This document shows, piece by piece, positions 43,928 through 53,277 of a stretch of DNA of 64,000 nucleotides. Origin of the DNA: Methyloprofundus sp. (GTDB lineage Bacteria > Pseudomonadota > Gammaproteobacteria > Methylococcales > Methylomonadaceae); contig AP023240.1 of NCBI GenBank assembly GCA_016592635.1, positions 1,798,001 through 1,862,000 on the forward strand, written 5' to 3'. The notes beneath the pieces are model-generated. The model was not told the origin of the DNA. It worked only from the letters and a program-made list of their open reading frames with translations, and did no database searches. The position numbers were made by a program, and so were the translations under genes. How positions within the stretch are numbered: the first letter of the stretch is position 1; each line of letters starts with the position of its first letter.

Positions 43928-44185
43928 ATGCCTAGAAAAAAACATTCAAAACCTGAAATAGAAAAGGCATTACGTTATGCAGAGTCCCATCATTGGCGCG
44001 TTGATGTCGGCGGCTCTCATGCGTGGGGAAAGATTTATTGCCCTTATAATGATAAGGCATGCCGTTGTGGTGAATTTTGTATTACCAGTATTTGGAGTAC
44101 CCCTAAAAATGCGGGAGCGCATGCGAAACAAATCAAACGCGTTGTTGATAATTGTAGCCGCAACAGCCAAAATAGTGAGGAATGA
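43928..44185 (+). CDS. HicA-like small protein (possible toxin)
   Basis: 85 residues. GGSHAWGKIYCPYNDKACRCGEFCITSIWSTPKNAGAHAKQIKRVV resembles the dsRBD-like HicA mRNA interferase fold, with the G-S-H motif holding the catalytic histidine. Extra cysteines are unusual for HicA. The next gene starts 3 bases later and could encode the antitoxin. It is inside the hsd operon. Confidence 0.62.
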   Translation: MPRKKHSKPEIEKALRYAESHHWRVDVGGSHAWGKIYCPYNDKACRCGEFCITSIWSTPKNAGAHAKQIKRVVDNCSRNSQNSEE

Positions 44186-44188
44186 GCC

Positions 44189-44716
44189 ATGCAAGAATAT
44201 GAATTTACATTAAAATTTAGTCTTGGTGATGCGATAAGCGACCCAGAAAGTTACATAGAACGCCTTGCAGAAGCAGGCTGTGATGATGCTTTGATTGGTA
44301 TCGGTCAACAAGGGCGTATTGCCTTTAATTTTAACCGAGAAGCGGACAGTGCTTTATCTGCGGTCTGTAGTGCCATTAAAAACATCAAAAGTGCTATCCC
44401 TGATGCGACCTTAATTGAAGCAACCCCTGATTTTGTGGGTATTTCTGACATTGCCGATATACTGGGCTATTCGCGCCAAAATATTAGAAAACTCATGCTT
44501 AATCACCGTAGCTCTTTTCCTGCGCCTATTCATGAAGGTAAATCAGCTATCTGGCATCTTTCCAGTGTATTATCTTGGTTTAAAGAGCGTAAAAATCACG
44601 CGGTTGATGAGTTGCTATTTGATGTCACGCAAGCCAATAGGCAATTGAATAGTGCTAAAGAAAACCTTTATTTAGACCCTGCTATTAATACCAGAATCCA
44701 CGCTATGCTGTCATAG
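44189..44716 (+). CDS. HTH protein, probable antitoxin of the HicA-like protein
   Basis: 175 residues. The N-terminal about 75 residues form a small alpha/beta domain (YEFTLKFSLGDAISDPESYIERLAEAGCDDALIG). The middle, FVGISDIADILGYSRQNIRKLMLNHRSSFPAP, is a MerR/AlpA-like DNA-binding helix-turn-helix, followed by AIWHLSSVLSWFK. The architecture fits a DNA-binding antitoxin that autoregulates the pair. Not a canonical HicB, so the assignment is from position. Confidence 0.6.
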   Translation: MQEYEFTLKFSLGDAISDPESYIERLAEAGCDDALIGIGQQGRIAFNFNREADSALSAVCSAIKNIKSAIPDATLIEATPDFVGISDIADILGYSRQNIRKLMLNHRSSFPAPIHEGKSAIWHLSSVLSWFKERKNHAVDELLFDVTQANRQLNSAKENLYLDPAINTRIHAMLS

Positions 44717-44758
44717 TTAAGAACTATGACATTTTAATATCTAAAAAGGAATTGAAAT

Positions 44759-45367
44759 ATGAGTAGTTTTTTACCAATCGACAAGGATGCAAAAACGGTT
44801 GTTATCCCTGTTTCTATTAAAGATGGAAAAATTGAATACTATGGCGAGGGTGAAATGCCCAAAATGCATGATGTCTCAATTGCTGATTTAATTGTGCCAG
44901 GCCATGCGTTTAAGGATCGAAGTAGGTTAAAGGAATTTATGGAAGAAAAAACTGAACTAATTTTAAAGAGTGGAGAGCGATTACTTGTTCAAATAGCAGT
45001 TAAACGAGAAAATTCATTAGATAAACACTTTTTAACTTACTTTGAATCTGTCCGCGAAATGTTTCAAGCATTAAAAGACATAAGAGGGTTAACCAATCCT
45101 GAATTTGTTGAAATTGAATTATTAGATGATCTAAAAATCACGCTGCGTGGTACAAAAAAAGCTACATTAAGTCGCTGTAAATGCAAAATACCCATCTTAA
45201 ATAATGTGGAAGCATATAGCCTAAACCATGCTTATACGCTTATTTCTCAAGAATTTGAGAAACATAGAATCTCGCACAGTGGCAATGTGTTTAAAGATAT
45301 TTACTATAAAAAAGATGATAATAAGTGGCTACCCATTGATAGCTTTCGTGATGCGTTGGAATCTTAA
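44759..45367 (+). CDS. uncharacterised protein between hsdS and hsdR
   Basis: 202 residues, with AAAGGAATTG before the ATG. No signal peptide or membrane segment, and I recognise no domain. VREMFQALKDIRGLTNPEFVEIELLDDLKITLRGTKKATLSRCKCKIP is the most structured-looking part. Its place inside an RM operon suggests it is co-transcribed cargo, possibly protective, but there is no motif to show it. Confidence 0.6.
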   Translation: MSSFLPIDKDAKTVVIPVSIKDGKIEYYGEGEMPKMHDVSIADLIVPGHAFKDRSRLKEFMEEKTELILKSGERLLVQIAVKRENSLDKHFLTYFESVREMFQALKDIRGLTNPEFVEIELLDDLKITLRGTKKATLSRCKCKIPILNNVEAYSLNHAYTLISQEFEKHRISHSGNVFKDIYYKKDDNKWLPIDSFRDALES

Positions 45368-45386
45368 ATAATACTTGGAGATACGG

Positions 45387-48300
45387 ATGTCTAATTTTAC
45401 ATTCTTAAAAACATGGCAAGCAATCTACGACAACGCCACTCAGTCTGAAAATAGTGTTTATGCTGACCCAAGAGCTTGCTGCTTTTATGCCCGACGTACC
45501 TTAGAAAAAGTAGTAGATTGGATGTATCGCTACGATGTCAGTTTAACCCCACCTTATGATAGTAATTTAGCCGCTTTAATCCATGAACCCAGCTTTAAAA
45601 ACAATTTAGCAGGTGGATTATTCCCTAAGCTTAAAGCGATTCAGCAAACGGGTAATCGTGCGGTGCATAGCGATAGCGTTATTAGCCAAGATGAAGCCTT
45701 ACAAATCTTAAAAGAGTTGCATCATTTTCTGTATTGGTTTTATCGGTGTTATAGCGAACAAACGCCTTTAGTTGACCAAGTATTTAATCTTGCATTGGTT
45801 CCCAATACCTTAAAAATTGACGCTAATTTAATCCAACAAAGCACTACAAAACTAAAACAACAAGCCAAGCAGCTTGCAGAGTCTGATAAAGCCCAAGCGG
45901 TAATAGAAGCTAAAAATACCGAGCTATCTGAAGAAATAAAAGCCTTACAAGCTAAGATTGCAACACATAAACAGAAAATAAGTCATACCGTTGACAGCCA
46001 TAATTACAATGAAGCCGATACGCGCAAGTTTTTAATTGACCTTCAGCTTAAAGAGGCTGGCTGGGATTTAACACATAAAAACACCTTGGAATATGAAGTA
46101 ACAGGGATGCCAAATAATAAAGGCATTGGTTTTGTCGATTATGTCCTTTGGGGTGATGATGGCTTACCTTTGGCAGTGGTTGAGGCAAAGCGTACTATGC
46201 ATTCAGCGACTAAAGGACGGCAACAAGCTAAGTTATACGCGGATTGTTTAGAGAGTATGTTTAAGCGTCGCCCTCTCATTTATTACAGTAATGGCTATGA
46301 GTTATATTTTTGGGATGATACTTATTACCCTGAAAGACAAGTACAAGGTTATGGCACACAAGCTGAATTACAGCGCATTATTAATCGCAGAAGTGAAAGA
46401 CAAGATTTATTAACCGCACAGGTCAATAAAGGTATTTCAGGTCGGTATTATCAAGAGGAAGCCTTACGCCATATTTGTGAGCTATTCCAAGAACACAAGC
46501 AGCGCAAAGCTTTATTAGTGATGGCAACAGGCTCAGGAAAAACCCGTACTATTATTTCTTTAGTGGATATTTTGTTGCGCCATAACTGGGTTAAACGGGT
46601 GTTATTTTTAGCGGATCGTAATGCGTTGGTGACACAAGCAAAAAATGAATTTAACCGCTTATTACCGCATTCATCCCCCATTATTTTAAGTTCTGGATTA
46701 GCGACTATTCAAAATAGGGTGTGTTTTTCAACTTACCCCACCATGATGAACTTGCTTAATGAACCCGCTGAAAGTCGATTATTAGGCAGTGGTTTTTTTG
46801 ATTTAGTGGTGATTGATGAAGCGCATCGGTCGGTTTATAAAAAATATCGTTCTATTTTTGATTATTTTGATGCTTTATTAGTGGGCTTAACCGCTACGCC
46901 TAAAGATGATATTGATAAAAACACCTATGATGTTTTTGGCTTGGAGTCTGGCGTACCCACTTATGCTTACGAGGCAGACCAAGCCTATGCTGATGGTTTT
47001 TTAGTACCGCCTGTTTGTATGAGTGTACCCACTAAATTTATGCGTGAAGGTGTGCATTATAAAGAACTAAGCCATGAAGAGCAGGATCAATGGGAAGGCA
47101 CGCCAGAACTTATTGAGCGTGACAAAGTATTGCCTTCAGAGGTTAATCGTTTTTTGTTTAATGAAGATACCGTTGATAAGGCATTAAAGCATTTAATGAC
47201 TCATGGAATTAAAGTATCAGGTGGTGATGTTTTAGGTAAAACGATTATCTTTGCAGCCAATAATGACCATGCTAACTTTATTTATGCACGCTTCAATGCC
47301 AATTACCCTAAATGGGCAGGACATTTTGCACGGGTGATTACTTATAAAGAAGGTTATGCAGAGAGCTTAATTGCCGATTTTAAAGATAATACGCCCGCTA
47401 AAGACCCCAGCAAGCCCAATCTAACGATTGCCATTTCGGTGGATATGCTGGATACGGGGATAGATGTACCTGAGGTTGTTAATCTGGTATTTTTTAAAGT
47501 GATTAAGTCTAAGGTTAAGTTTTTACAAATGCTAGGCCGAGGGACACGCTTATGCCCGATGTTATTTGGTATGGATCAAAGTAACCCTGAACATAATAAG
47601 CAAAACTTTATGGTCTTTGATTTTTGCAGCAATCTTGAGTATTTTGAGCTTAACCCTGATGGTGCAAAGGAGAATAAACAAAAAAGCTTATCGCAGAATA
47701 TTTTTGAAAAACGCCTGCACATTGCCACAACACTTTATAAAATACCTGAAGACGATCAACAGCAAAAAGAAGCCTTAGTTAAATTCCGTGATTACACCTT
47801 AGCATTATTGCATCACCAAGTTTCTGGGATGAATTTAGATAATTTTATCGTGCGTCCTAAGCGACAATATATTGAAAAGTTGTTGAACCGTGAGGAATGG
47901 AATCTATTGGATAAAAGCCAAATCAGTGACATTGTGAGCCACATTACTGATTTACCCACTGATGCCAATGATTTTAATACCGATGAAGCTAATGTGGAGG
48001 ATGCAAAGCCTTTTGACCATTTGGTTTTACAGGTTCAGTTAGAGTATTTAGAAACTAACAGTCTACCGCAAGCCTTAATGCTAAGGATTATAATAATAGC
48101 TGAAAATCTGGAGACAAAATCCAGTGTACCGAATGTAGCTGAGCATTTAAGTTTTATTCAGGAAATACAAACGGATGCTTATTGGGAGCATATCACCCTA
48201 CCCATGATGGAAGAAATTCGTATCAAACTACGCTGCTTGATTCAGTTTATTGATAAAGGCAAAAAAGAAATTATTTATACTGATTTTGAAGATGAAGTAG

Positions 48301-48839
48301 GCAAAGGTGAAGTAAAGGACGTTGCCATTATTTATACGCCTAATAGCTTGCTGCAATACCGTAAAAAAATAGAAGCCTACATTAAGACGCATGAAAGCCA
48401 GTTAACTATTCAAAAACTAAAGCGTAATAAGCCGATTACCGAGCAAGACCTAGAGGTTTTGGAAGATATTTTATTTCAAGCGAGTGGTATGGAGTCTAAA
48501 GAGGCTTATATTGAATTTTATACTGATACAAAAAATCTGGGTATTTTTGTGCGTGAATTAGTCGGATTGGATCGAGCTGCTGCTAAAGAGGCATTTTCGG
48601 GTTTTCTGGAGGCAAGTACCTATAACAGTACACAAATTGATTTTATCAACCGCATTATTGATTATCTAACCGTTAATGGTGTGATGGGTGTGGGCGCGTT
48701 ATATCAAGCTCCTTTTACTGATATCCATGAAAGCAGTGTGGATGGTTTTTTTGAGGATGCTCAGGTGGTGAATATTTTAGATGCTTTAGAAGCTATTAAT
48801 GCTAATAGCTGTTTTGATGGCAAAGTTGGCTTTGGGTAG
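45387..48839 (+). CDS. hsdR: type I restriction endonuclease subunit HsdR
   Basis: About 1150 residues from the ATG at 45387 with GGAG upstream (the frame also has TTG at 45375). Residues about 1-160 are a DUF4145-like N-terminal part, then a coiled coil, then a PD-(D/E)xK nuclease core (VDYVLWGDDGLPLAVVEAKRT). Helicase motifs follow: MATGSGKT (379-386), DEAH (477-480), VGLTATP, and MLGRGTRLCP. A C-terminal EcoEI-like region closes the protein. It translocates and cuts unmodified DNA together with HsdM/S. Confidence 0.93.
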   Translation: MSNFTFLKTWQAIYDNATQSENSVYADPRACCFYARRTLEKVVDWMYRYDVSLTPPYDSNLAALIHEPSFKNNLAGGLFPKLKAIQQTGNRAVHSDSVISQDEALQILKELHHFLYWFYRCYSEQTPLVDQVFNLALVPNTLKIDANLIQQSTTKLKQQAKQLAESDKAQAVIEAKNTELSEEIKALQAKIATHKQKISHTVDSHNYNEADTRKFLIDLQLKEAGWDLTHKNTLEYEVTGMPNNKGIGFVDYVLWGDDGLPLAVVEAKRTMHSATKGRQQAKLYADCLESMFKRRPLIYYSNGYELYFWDDTYYPERQVQGYGTQAELQRIINRRSERQDLLTAQVNKGISGRYYQEEALRHICELFQEHKQRKALLVMATGSGKTRTIISLVDILLRHNWVKRVLFLADRNALVTQAKNEFNRLLPHSSPIILSSGLATIQNRVCFSTYPTMMNLLNEPAESRLLGSGFFDLVVIDEAHRSVYKKYRSIFDYFDALLVGLTATPKDDIDKNTYDVFGLESGVPTYAYEADQAYADGFLVPPVCMSVPTKFMREGVHYKELSHEEQDQWEGTPELIERDKVLPSEVNRFLFNEDTVDKALKHLMTHGIKVSGGDVLGKTIIFAANNDHANFIYARFNANYPKWAGHFARVITYKEGYAESLIADFKDNTPAKDPSKPNLTIAISVDMLDTGIDVPEVVNLVFFKVIKSKVKFLQMLGRGTRLCPMLFGMDQSNPEHNKQNFMVFDFCSNLEYFELNPDGAKENKQKSLSQNIFEKRLHIATTLYKIPEDDQQQKEALVKFRDYTLALLHHQVSGMNLDNFIVRPKRQYIEKLLNREEWNLLDKSQISDIVSHITDLPTDANDFNTDEANVEDAKPFDHLVLQVQLEYLETNSLPQALMLRIIIIAENLETKSSVPNVAEHLSFIQEIQTDAYWEHITLPMMEEIRIKLRCLIQFIDKGKKEIIYTDFEDEVGKGEVKDVAIIYTPNSLLQYRKKIEAYIKTHESQLTIQKLKRNKPITEQDLEVLEDILFQASGMESKEAYIEFYTDTKNLGIFVRELVGLDRAAAKEAFSGFLEASTYNSTQIDFINRIIDYLTVNGVMGVGALYQAPFTDIHESSVDGFFEDAQVVNILDALEAINANSCFDGKVGFG

Positions 48840-48987
48840 GTTTTGATTGCATTGCTTTACTTGTCGGTCTTATTTCAAGCTCAGAAAGTAAGCACGGTGC
48901 TAAATCTGTTTAATTGCATGGCTGAAAGTGAGGGTTAGTTTACTGGCAATGAGTGCCAGTCAGAAGTGAGTTGTTTTTTTGCTCTGT

Positions 48988-49007
48988 CATATCACCGACA
49001 TATCACC
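48988..49007. promoter_or_regulatory. paired CATATCACC sites, right end (likely integrase arm sites)
   Basis: CATATCACC at 48988-48996 and 48999-49007, with an 11-base step identical to the left-end pair. They end 5 bases before the right direct repeat. Confidence 0.6.
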
Positions 49008-49012
49008 GTTTC

Positions 49013-49136
49013 GACAGGCATAAAAAAAGGCTCTAGCGGAAAACCGCTGGAGCCCTTAATTTATCATCTCTAAGAAGTGGTGCCTCGGGCCGGAATCGAA
49101 CCGGCACGCCCAGAAGGCGAGGGATTTTAAGTCCCT
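49013..49136. repeat. right direct repeat (att site) of the island
   Basis: 124 bases matching 31996-32121 apart from the terminator-loop region. Contains the perfect tRNA terminator and most of the intact tRNA-Leu. The crossover lies somewhere within it. Confidence 0.88.
49022..49054 (-). terminator. rho-independent terminator of tRNA-Leu
   Basis: On the minus strand, GGCTCCAGCGG pairs with CCGCTAGAGCC around a TTTT loop and is followed by seven T. The left duplicate near 32004-32039 has a damaged stem. Confidence 0.85.
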
Positions 49137-49163
49137 TGCGTCTACCAATTTCGCCACCGAGGC
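49078..49163 (-). tRNA. tRNA-Leu(TAA)
   Basis: 86 bases on the minus strand, starting GCCTCGGTGGCG and ending in an encoded CCA. The anticodon stem-loop GGGA-CTTAAAA-TCCC has anticodon TAA, and the long variable arm (CGCCTTCTGGGCG region) is the class II form of leucine tRNAs. The acceptor stem GCCTCGG pairs with CCGAGGC. It is the intact copy at the right end of the island. Confidence 0.95.
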
Positions 49164-49188
49164 ATCAAACTCTGATAGAGAAGTACCT

Positions 49189-49216
49189 ATTATAGCGTCT
49201 AATTTACGCTTGGCTA
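49189..49216 (-). promoter_or_regulatory. probable tRNA-Leu promoter
   Basis: On the minus strand TAGCCA (49211-49216) and TATAAT (49189-49194) are separated by 16 bases, and TATAAT is about 25 bases upstream of the tRNA 5' end. The -35 matches four of six consensus bases. Confidence 0.55.
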
Positions 49217-49283
49217 GTACTTTGTTTGATTTATTTTCAGTGTTTATTTAAGTTGCTGTTTATAAGGTGAAATTGGTTTTTAT

Positions 49284-50123
49284 TTATTCTGTAAATAGCT
49301 GCCATACGGGACGTATGTTGACGGGAAGGGGAGCTAAGCGCCCTAATTCGACCCATTGATTTTTGGGTGAATGAAAGTCTGAGCCGACCGAACCATATAA
49401 TTCAAATTGTTTGGCAAACAGTAGCGCGCGTCTAATTTCATCGGGGTTACTGCGAGCGGTGATGATTTCCATGCCTAGTCCGCCATATTCTTTAAAGGCA
49501 CCTAGAAAGCGGCGCATCCAACTGGCGGTTAATTTATAGCGCATGGGATGTGCGACCACTGCGACTCCGCCAGCATTGTTAATCCAGGCGAGTGCTTGTT
49601 CTAGCGGGGCCCATTCGGTACTGACAAAGGCAGGCTTACTTTGTCCTAAGTAACGATCAAAAGCACCTTGCATGCTGCTGACATAATTATTTTTTAATAA
49701 AAAATCTGCAAAATGAGTACGGGTAATCATGCCCGCACCTGCGCTGAGTTGTACTGCTTCTAAAGCACCTGGTATTTTTTGCTTTGCTAATTTATAGGCA
49801 ATTTTTTGCGCACGTAGCAAGCGAATCTCTTGTAAATCTTGGGTGCCGGCAACGAGTGTGGCGTTATTCGGATCAATATTTAAGCCGACTATGTGGAAAG
49901 TTCTTTTATTCCAAGTGCAAGATAATTCTATGCCCGGAATCAGGTTTAGAGCATGTTGTGCAGCTGTTTGTTGAGCCTGCTTAATACCTGCAATGGTATC
50001 GTGATCAGTCAGGGCTAAATCAGTTACGCCATGCTCTTTGGCGCGCAGCACAACGTCTGCTGGTGATAAAGCGCCATCAGAGGCAGTGGAGTGACAGTGT
50101 AAATCATAGAGCGTGGCTGTCAT
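49284..50123 (-). CDS. PHP-domain phosphoesterase (YciV/RNase AM-like)
   Basis: 279 residues. YDLHCHSTASDGALSPADVV, LTDHDTIAGI and FHIVGLNID are PHP metal-site motifs, and GSDFHSP near residue 255 is the last one. Members include E. coli YciV/Rnm, a 5'-3' exonuclease active on short RNA, 3',5'-bisphosphates and DNA oligonucleotides. The gene starts 1 base before the ABC transporter stop, so they may be one operon. Confidence 0.85.
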   Translation of the reverse strand: MTATLYDLHCHSTASDGALSPADVVLRAKEHGVTDLALTDHDTIAGIKQAQQTAAQHALNLIPGIELSCTWNKRTFHIVGLNIDPNNATLVAGTQDLQEIRLLRAQKIAYKLAKQKIPGALEAVQLSAGAGMITRTHFADFLLKNNYVSSMQGAFDRYLGQSKPAFVSTEWAPLEQALAWINNAGGVAVVAHPMRYKLTASWMRRFLGAFKEYGGLGMEIITARSNPDEIRRALLFAKQFELYGSVGSDFHSPKNQWVELGRLAPLPVNIRPVWQLFTE

Positions 50124-51920
50124 TTATTGGTATTCTCCATAGAGTTTTGCATAGAGTCCATTTTGAGTAATAAGTTTGTCGTGGCTGCCTTGTTCGCAGA
50201 TTTTACCTTCTTCAAACACGTACACATGATCTGCTTGTTTAATAGCGCTGAGTCGATGTGCAATAATAATGGTGGTGCGATTTTTTAAGAAATCAGCCAG
50301 CGCTATATGCAACTTATGTTCAGTTTCGGTATCTAAAGCAGAAGTGGCTTCATCTAAAATAACCACGCTTGGATTGGCAATAATCATACGGGCAATGGCC
50401 ATGCGTTGGCGTTGTCCACCTGATAAGCGCATACCTTGACGCCCTACAATGGTGTCTAAGCCTTTATCCAGTTGTTTGACGGTATCTTGTAATTGCGCTA
50501 TTGCCAAAGAGTTCCATAATTCGCTATCGCTAACAACCTTACCTAAAGCTATGTTTTCGCGAATACTGTCATTAAACAGGATTGGGTGTTGCAATACTGT
50601 GACCACGTGCTCACGAATGACATCAAAGCCAATTTTAGTGATCGGGATATTATCATAACTAATCATACCGCTTTGCGCTGGGTAGAGGCCAATGAGTGTT
50701 TGGACTAAGGTAGACTTACCACCGCCACTGGCACCGACTAAGGCAATCTTGTTACCTGCCTTAATACTTAAATTAATGCCAGTGAGGATTTCATCCTGTT
50801 CGGTTTTATAGCTAAAATGCAAATCTTGAATGTGTACGCTGACAGTTTTTTTATTCTTAAATGGGTTAATGAGTGTAGGGTAAACTGGCTCTTGTTGCAG
50901 TGCTTGCATACTGTTGATGCGAGTTAGCGCGGCTTTCGCATTGTAGAAAGCATATTGAATGCCTAATACTTCTTGTACTGGCGCCATCATAAACCAAAGA
51001 TAACCAAAAACAGCGAGCATTTCTCCTATACTTAAATCAGAATACAGCACCATTAACATGGCAGCAGCACGAAAAATGTCAAAGCCAAATAAGAAAATGA
51101 GGAAGCTAAAGCGCGCGGCAGCGTCACTTTTCCAAGCAAAAGAAGTTGAATGTTGTTTAACAGCCGCCGCCGAGTTGATCAATTTTTGGTAATAATGATT
51201 TTCGCGGTTACTGACTCGAATTTGTTGAATGGCTTCTAAAGTTTCTGCTAGAGCTTGCTGAAAAATGCCATAGGCTGAATTTTCTTTAGCCTTTAAGGTT
51301 TTGACCTTTTTGCCTAAGCTGCGGGTAAAGAAAATAACGATAGGGTTGAGTAATAAAATAAATAAACCTAATTGCCAGTGCATCCAGAGTAAGATGATGC
51401 CGGTACCGATAATAGTTAAGCTGGCGACTAATAATTTGCTGGTAGTACTACCTATAAAGGTATCTAAAGTATCCAAATCGGTCACTAGGTGGGTAATTAC
51501 TGTGCCGCTACCTAAGCTTTCATATTCTGCCATCGAAATATTCTTGAGATGGTTGATTTGTTGTTTGCGAATGCGAAAGATAATATCTTTAGAAATATAG
51601 GTAAATTGCCGTGACTGAATGATATTAAAAATAATACCGAAGATACGCAGACATAAGCTGACTAATAATATAACGCCTATATAAAGTAGCGGCGTGTGCC
51701 ATTGCGGTGGTGTATATTGGTCTATTGTTGAAATAGCGATGCCTGGGTGATTTAAGAGCACCTCATCAACTAACATCGGCATTAACAGTGGTACTGGCAC
51801 CGTTGCAATAGTCGCTAAAATAGCAAGCAGATGCGCGGAAAATAGTTCCTTTTTATGCTGTTTTACGATACTGAATATATAAGTCCAAGTATAAGCAGTG
51901 GCTGCAGAGTCTTGTGGCAT
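50124..51920 (-). CDS. ABC exporter, fused permease and ATPase (MsbA/multidrug-like)
   Basis: About 598 residues from the ATG at 51920 (the frame opens at a TTG at 51953). Six membrane segments in the first 330 residues form an ABC type I exporter domain. The C-terminal ATPase has GASGGGKST, LSGGQRQ and VVILDEATSALD. The substrate is unknown. A second ORF is not needed because both halves are in one chain, so it should work as a homodimer. Confidence 0.88.
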   Translation of the reverse strand: MPQDSAATAYTWTYIFSIVKQHKKELFSAHLLAILATIATVPVPLLMPMLVDEVLLNHPGIAISTIDQYTPPQWHTPLLYIGVILLVSLCLRIFGIIFNIIQSRQFTYISKDIIFRIRKQQINHLKNISMAEYESLGSGTVITHLVTDLDTLDTFIGSTTSKLLVASLTIIGTGIILLWMHWQLGLFILLLNPIVIFFTRSLGKKVKTLKAKENSAYGIFQQALAETLEAIQQIRVSNRENHYYQKLINSAAAVKQHSTSFAWKSDAAARFSFLIFLFGFDIFRAAAMLMVLYSDLSIGEMLAVFGYLWFMMAPVQEVLGIQYAFYNAKAALTRINSMQALQQEPVYPTLINPFKNKKTVSVHIQDLHFSYKTEQDEILTGINLSIKAGNKIALVGASGGGKSTLVQTLIGLYPAQSGMISYDNIPITKIGFDVIREHVVTVLQHPILFNDSIRENIALGKVVSDSELWNSLAIAQLQDTVKQLDKGLDTIVGRQGMRLSGGQRQRMAIARMIIANPSVVILDEATSALDTETEHKLHIALADFLKNRTTIIIAHRLSAIKQADHVYVFEEGKICEQGSHDKLITQNGLYAKLYGEYQ

Positions 51921-52099
51921 GTGTGCGGTTTTATAATGTATTCTTTGGAGCAATTATAGCTTGAATTGTGGTATGGAGTCTGATGAATAATGTGTATTGC
52001 AGGTGAGAGTGGGCTCAGTACTGGGTGATTATCTCACCTACATAGTATAAAAATCATTATTTTAACAGCCTAGATACTAATTAAGCTGAGTTAAATTTC

Positions 52100-52840
52100 T
52101 TAAGATAATGTTTTTTTGTTATGAGAAAAAGAGTATCTCATAGCACTTAATCCAGCGAGTAGCAATAAAAATACTCCAGGTGCTGGTGTATTTACTACAT
52201 CTGCTTCGATGCTTGAATAAAGAACGTTAGGTTGTGAGAAGTTGTAAAAACCGAAACTACCATCAGAGAAAGTACCATTGATATCAAGCTCTAGTACTCC
52301 ATCAACACTAACCTGTACGTTAGTAGCAGTGAATAAGATGTCAAAATCGTAGATTTGGTTATTATTCCAGCCAGTATTACCAAGGTTGTTTGCGCGTTGT
52401 AGCTCATTTACAGCACCAGTATGCCCCCAAAATTCAGTGGTAGAAAATGTTCCTGAAATGGCTGAAATAGCTAAGCCAGCTGGAGCTGTTGCTGAAAAAG
52501 CACTTTGTGCGGTTTGTTTCCAATCAATTAGTAAGTAATCGGCATTAGTATTTGTGCTATCGCCATCATTATAGCCTAAGACGAAACCAATAAAGTCATC
52601 ATCACTGTCATTAACTGAAATCTGGCCTGAAAGAGAAATGCCTTGGCTATTGCTGTTATTAAAAAAAACTGCGGGAGTTGAGGTGTTAGTGGTTTGCAGG
52701 ACAGATTGATTGCCTCCTGATAAAGTCCAATTACCAGTCCCATTTTGGGACCAAGTTGAGAGGTCGACAGGAGCTGCTACAGTTGTAGCAGCTAAACTGA
52801 TTAATATTGACCCAAGAAAAAACTTACTTTTATTTAGCAT
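52100..52840 (-). CDS. secreted protein with PEP-CTERM-like sorting tail
   Basis: 246 residues. The signal peptide LNKSKFFLGSILISLAATTVAA is followed by a beta-rich body (SGQISVNDSDDDFIGFVLGY...). The C-terminus NTPAPGVFLLLLAGLSAMRYSFSHNKKTLS has the tripartite form of a PEP-CTERM tail: a PxP-like motif (here PAPG), hydrophobic helix and basic end. Such proteins are exported, cut by exosortase and used in surface or extracellular matrix. No exosortase is in the window. Confidence 0.72.
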   Translation of the reverse strand: MLNKSKFFLGSILISLAATTVAAPVDLSTWSQNGTGNWTLSGGNQSVLQTTNTSTPAVFFNNSNSQGISLSGQISVNDSDDDFIGFVLGYNDGDSTNTNADYLLIDWKQTAQSAFSATAPAGLAISAISGTFSTTEFWGHTGAVNELQRANNLGNTGWNNNQIYDFDILFTATNVQVSVDGVLELDINGTFSDGSFGFYNFSQPNVLYSSIEADVVNTPAPGVFLLLLAGLSAMRYSFSHNKKTLS

Positions 52841-53277
52841 AACACTTGCCTTTAGCTTTTATTGAAAAAATGGATTTATTATACCAATAAATCCATTGTA
52901 TTAATTATTAATTCAACCACTTAAAGATAATAAAGCAGTATTGGTTAAATGAATTATATTGAACATCTAGCTTATAAAGCCAGTAGTGTTTTTTACAGTT
53001 ATGACTTGAGGTGTAATTAATATTGGTATGATTCTTATTAATGTATAAATCTTCCCCTTAATAAACAGTTTTATTGATAACGCTATAATACATTTTTATC
53101 TCCTAGCTAAGTTTTGTTATGATGATAAATCGTTTGTCTACGTTGGCTTTTCTGTCGTTATTTTTGTGGCAGTTAAACCCAAAGAGTAGGGTAAAGGGAG
53201 CTTTATCTCGTATGTAAAGGTGTGCAGTTAAACATTGTAGGTAATCAGGAAAATATACAGTTGGAGAAATAGGGTAA
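52841..53277. other. intergenic region, 437 bases
   Basis: Divergent region between the PEP-CTERM gene and slt. AT-rich with long A and T tracts. A TATAAT lies near 53090 but has no good -35. A 32-codon frame at 53119-53217 (MMINRLSTLAFLSLFLW...) is hydrophobic but has weak start signals, so I do not call it a gene. Confidence 0.5.

Noticed and set aside
53119..53217. A 32-codon hydrophobic frame upstream of slt.
   Set aside because: Start signals are weak and there is no homology evidence. AT-rich hydrophobic frames of this size arise easily.
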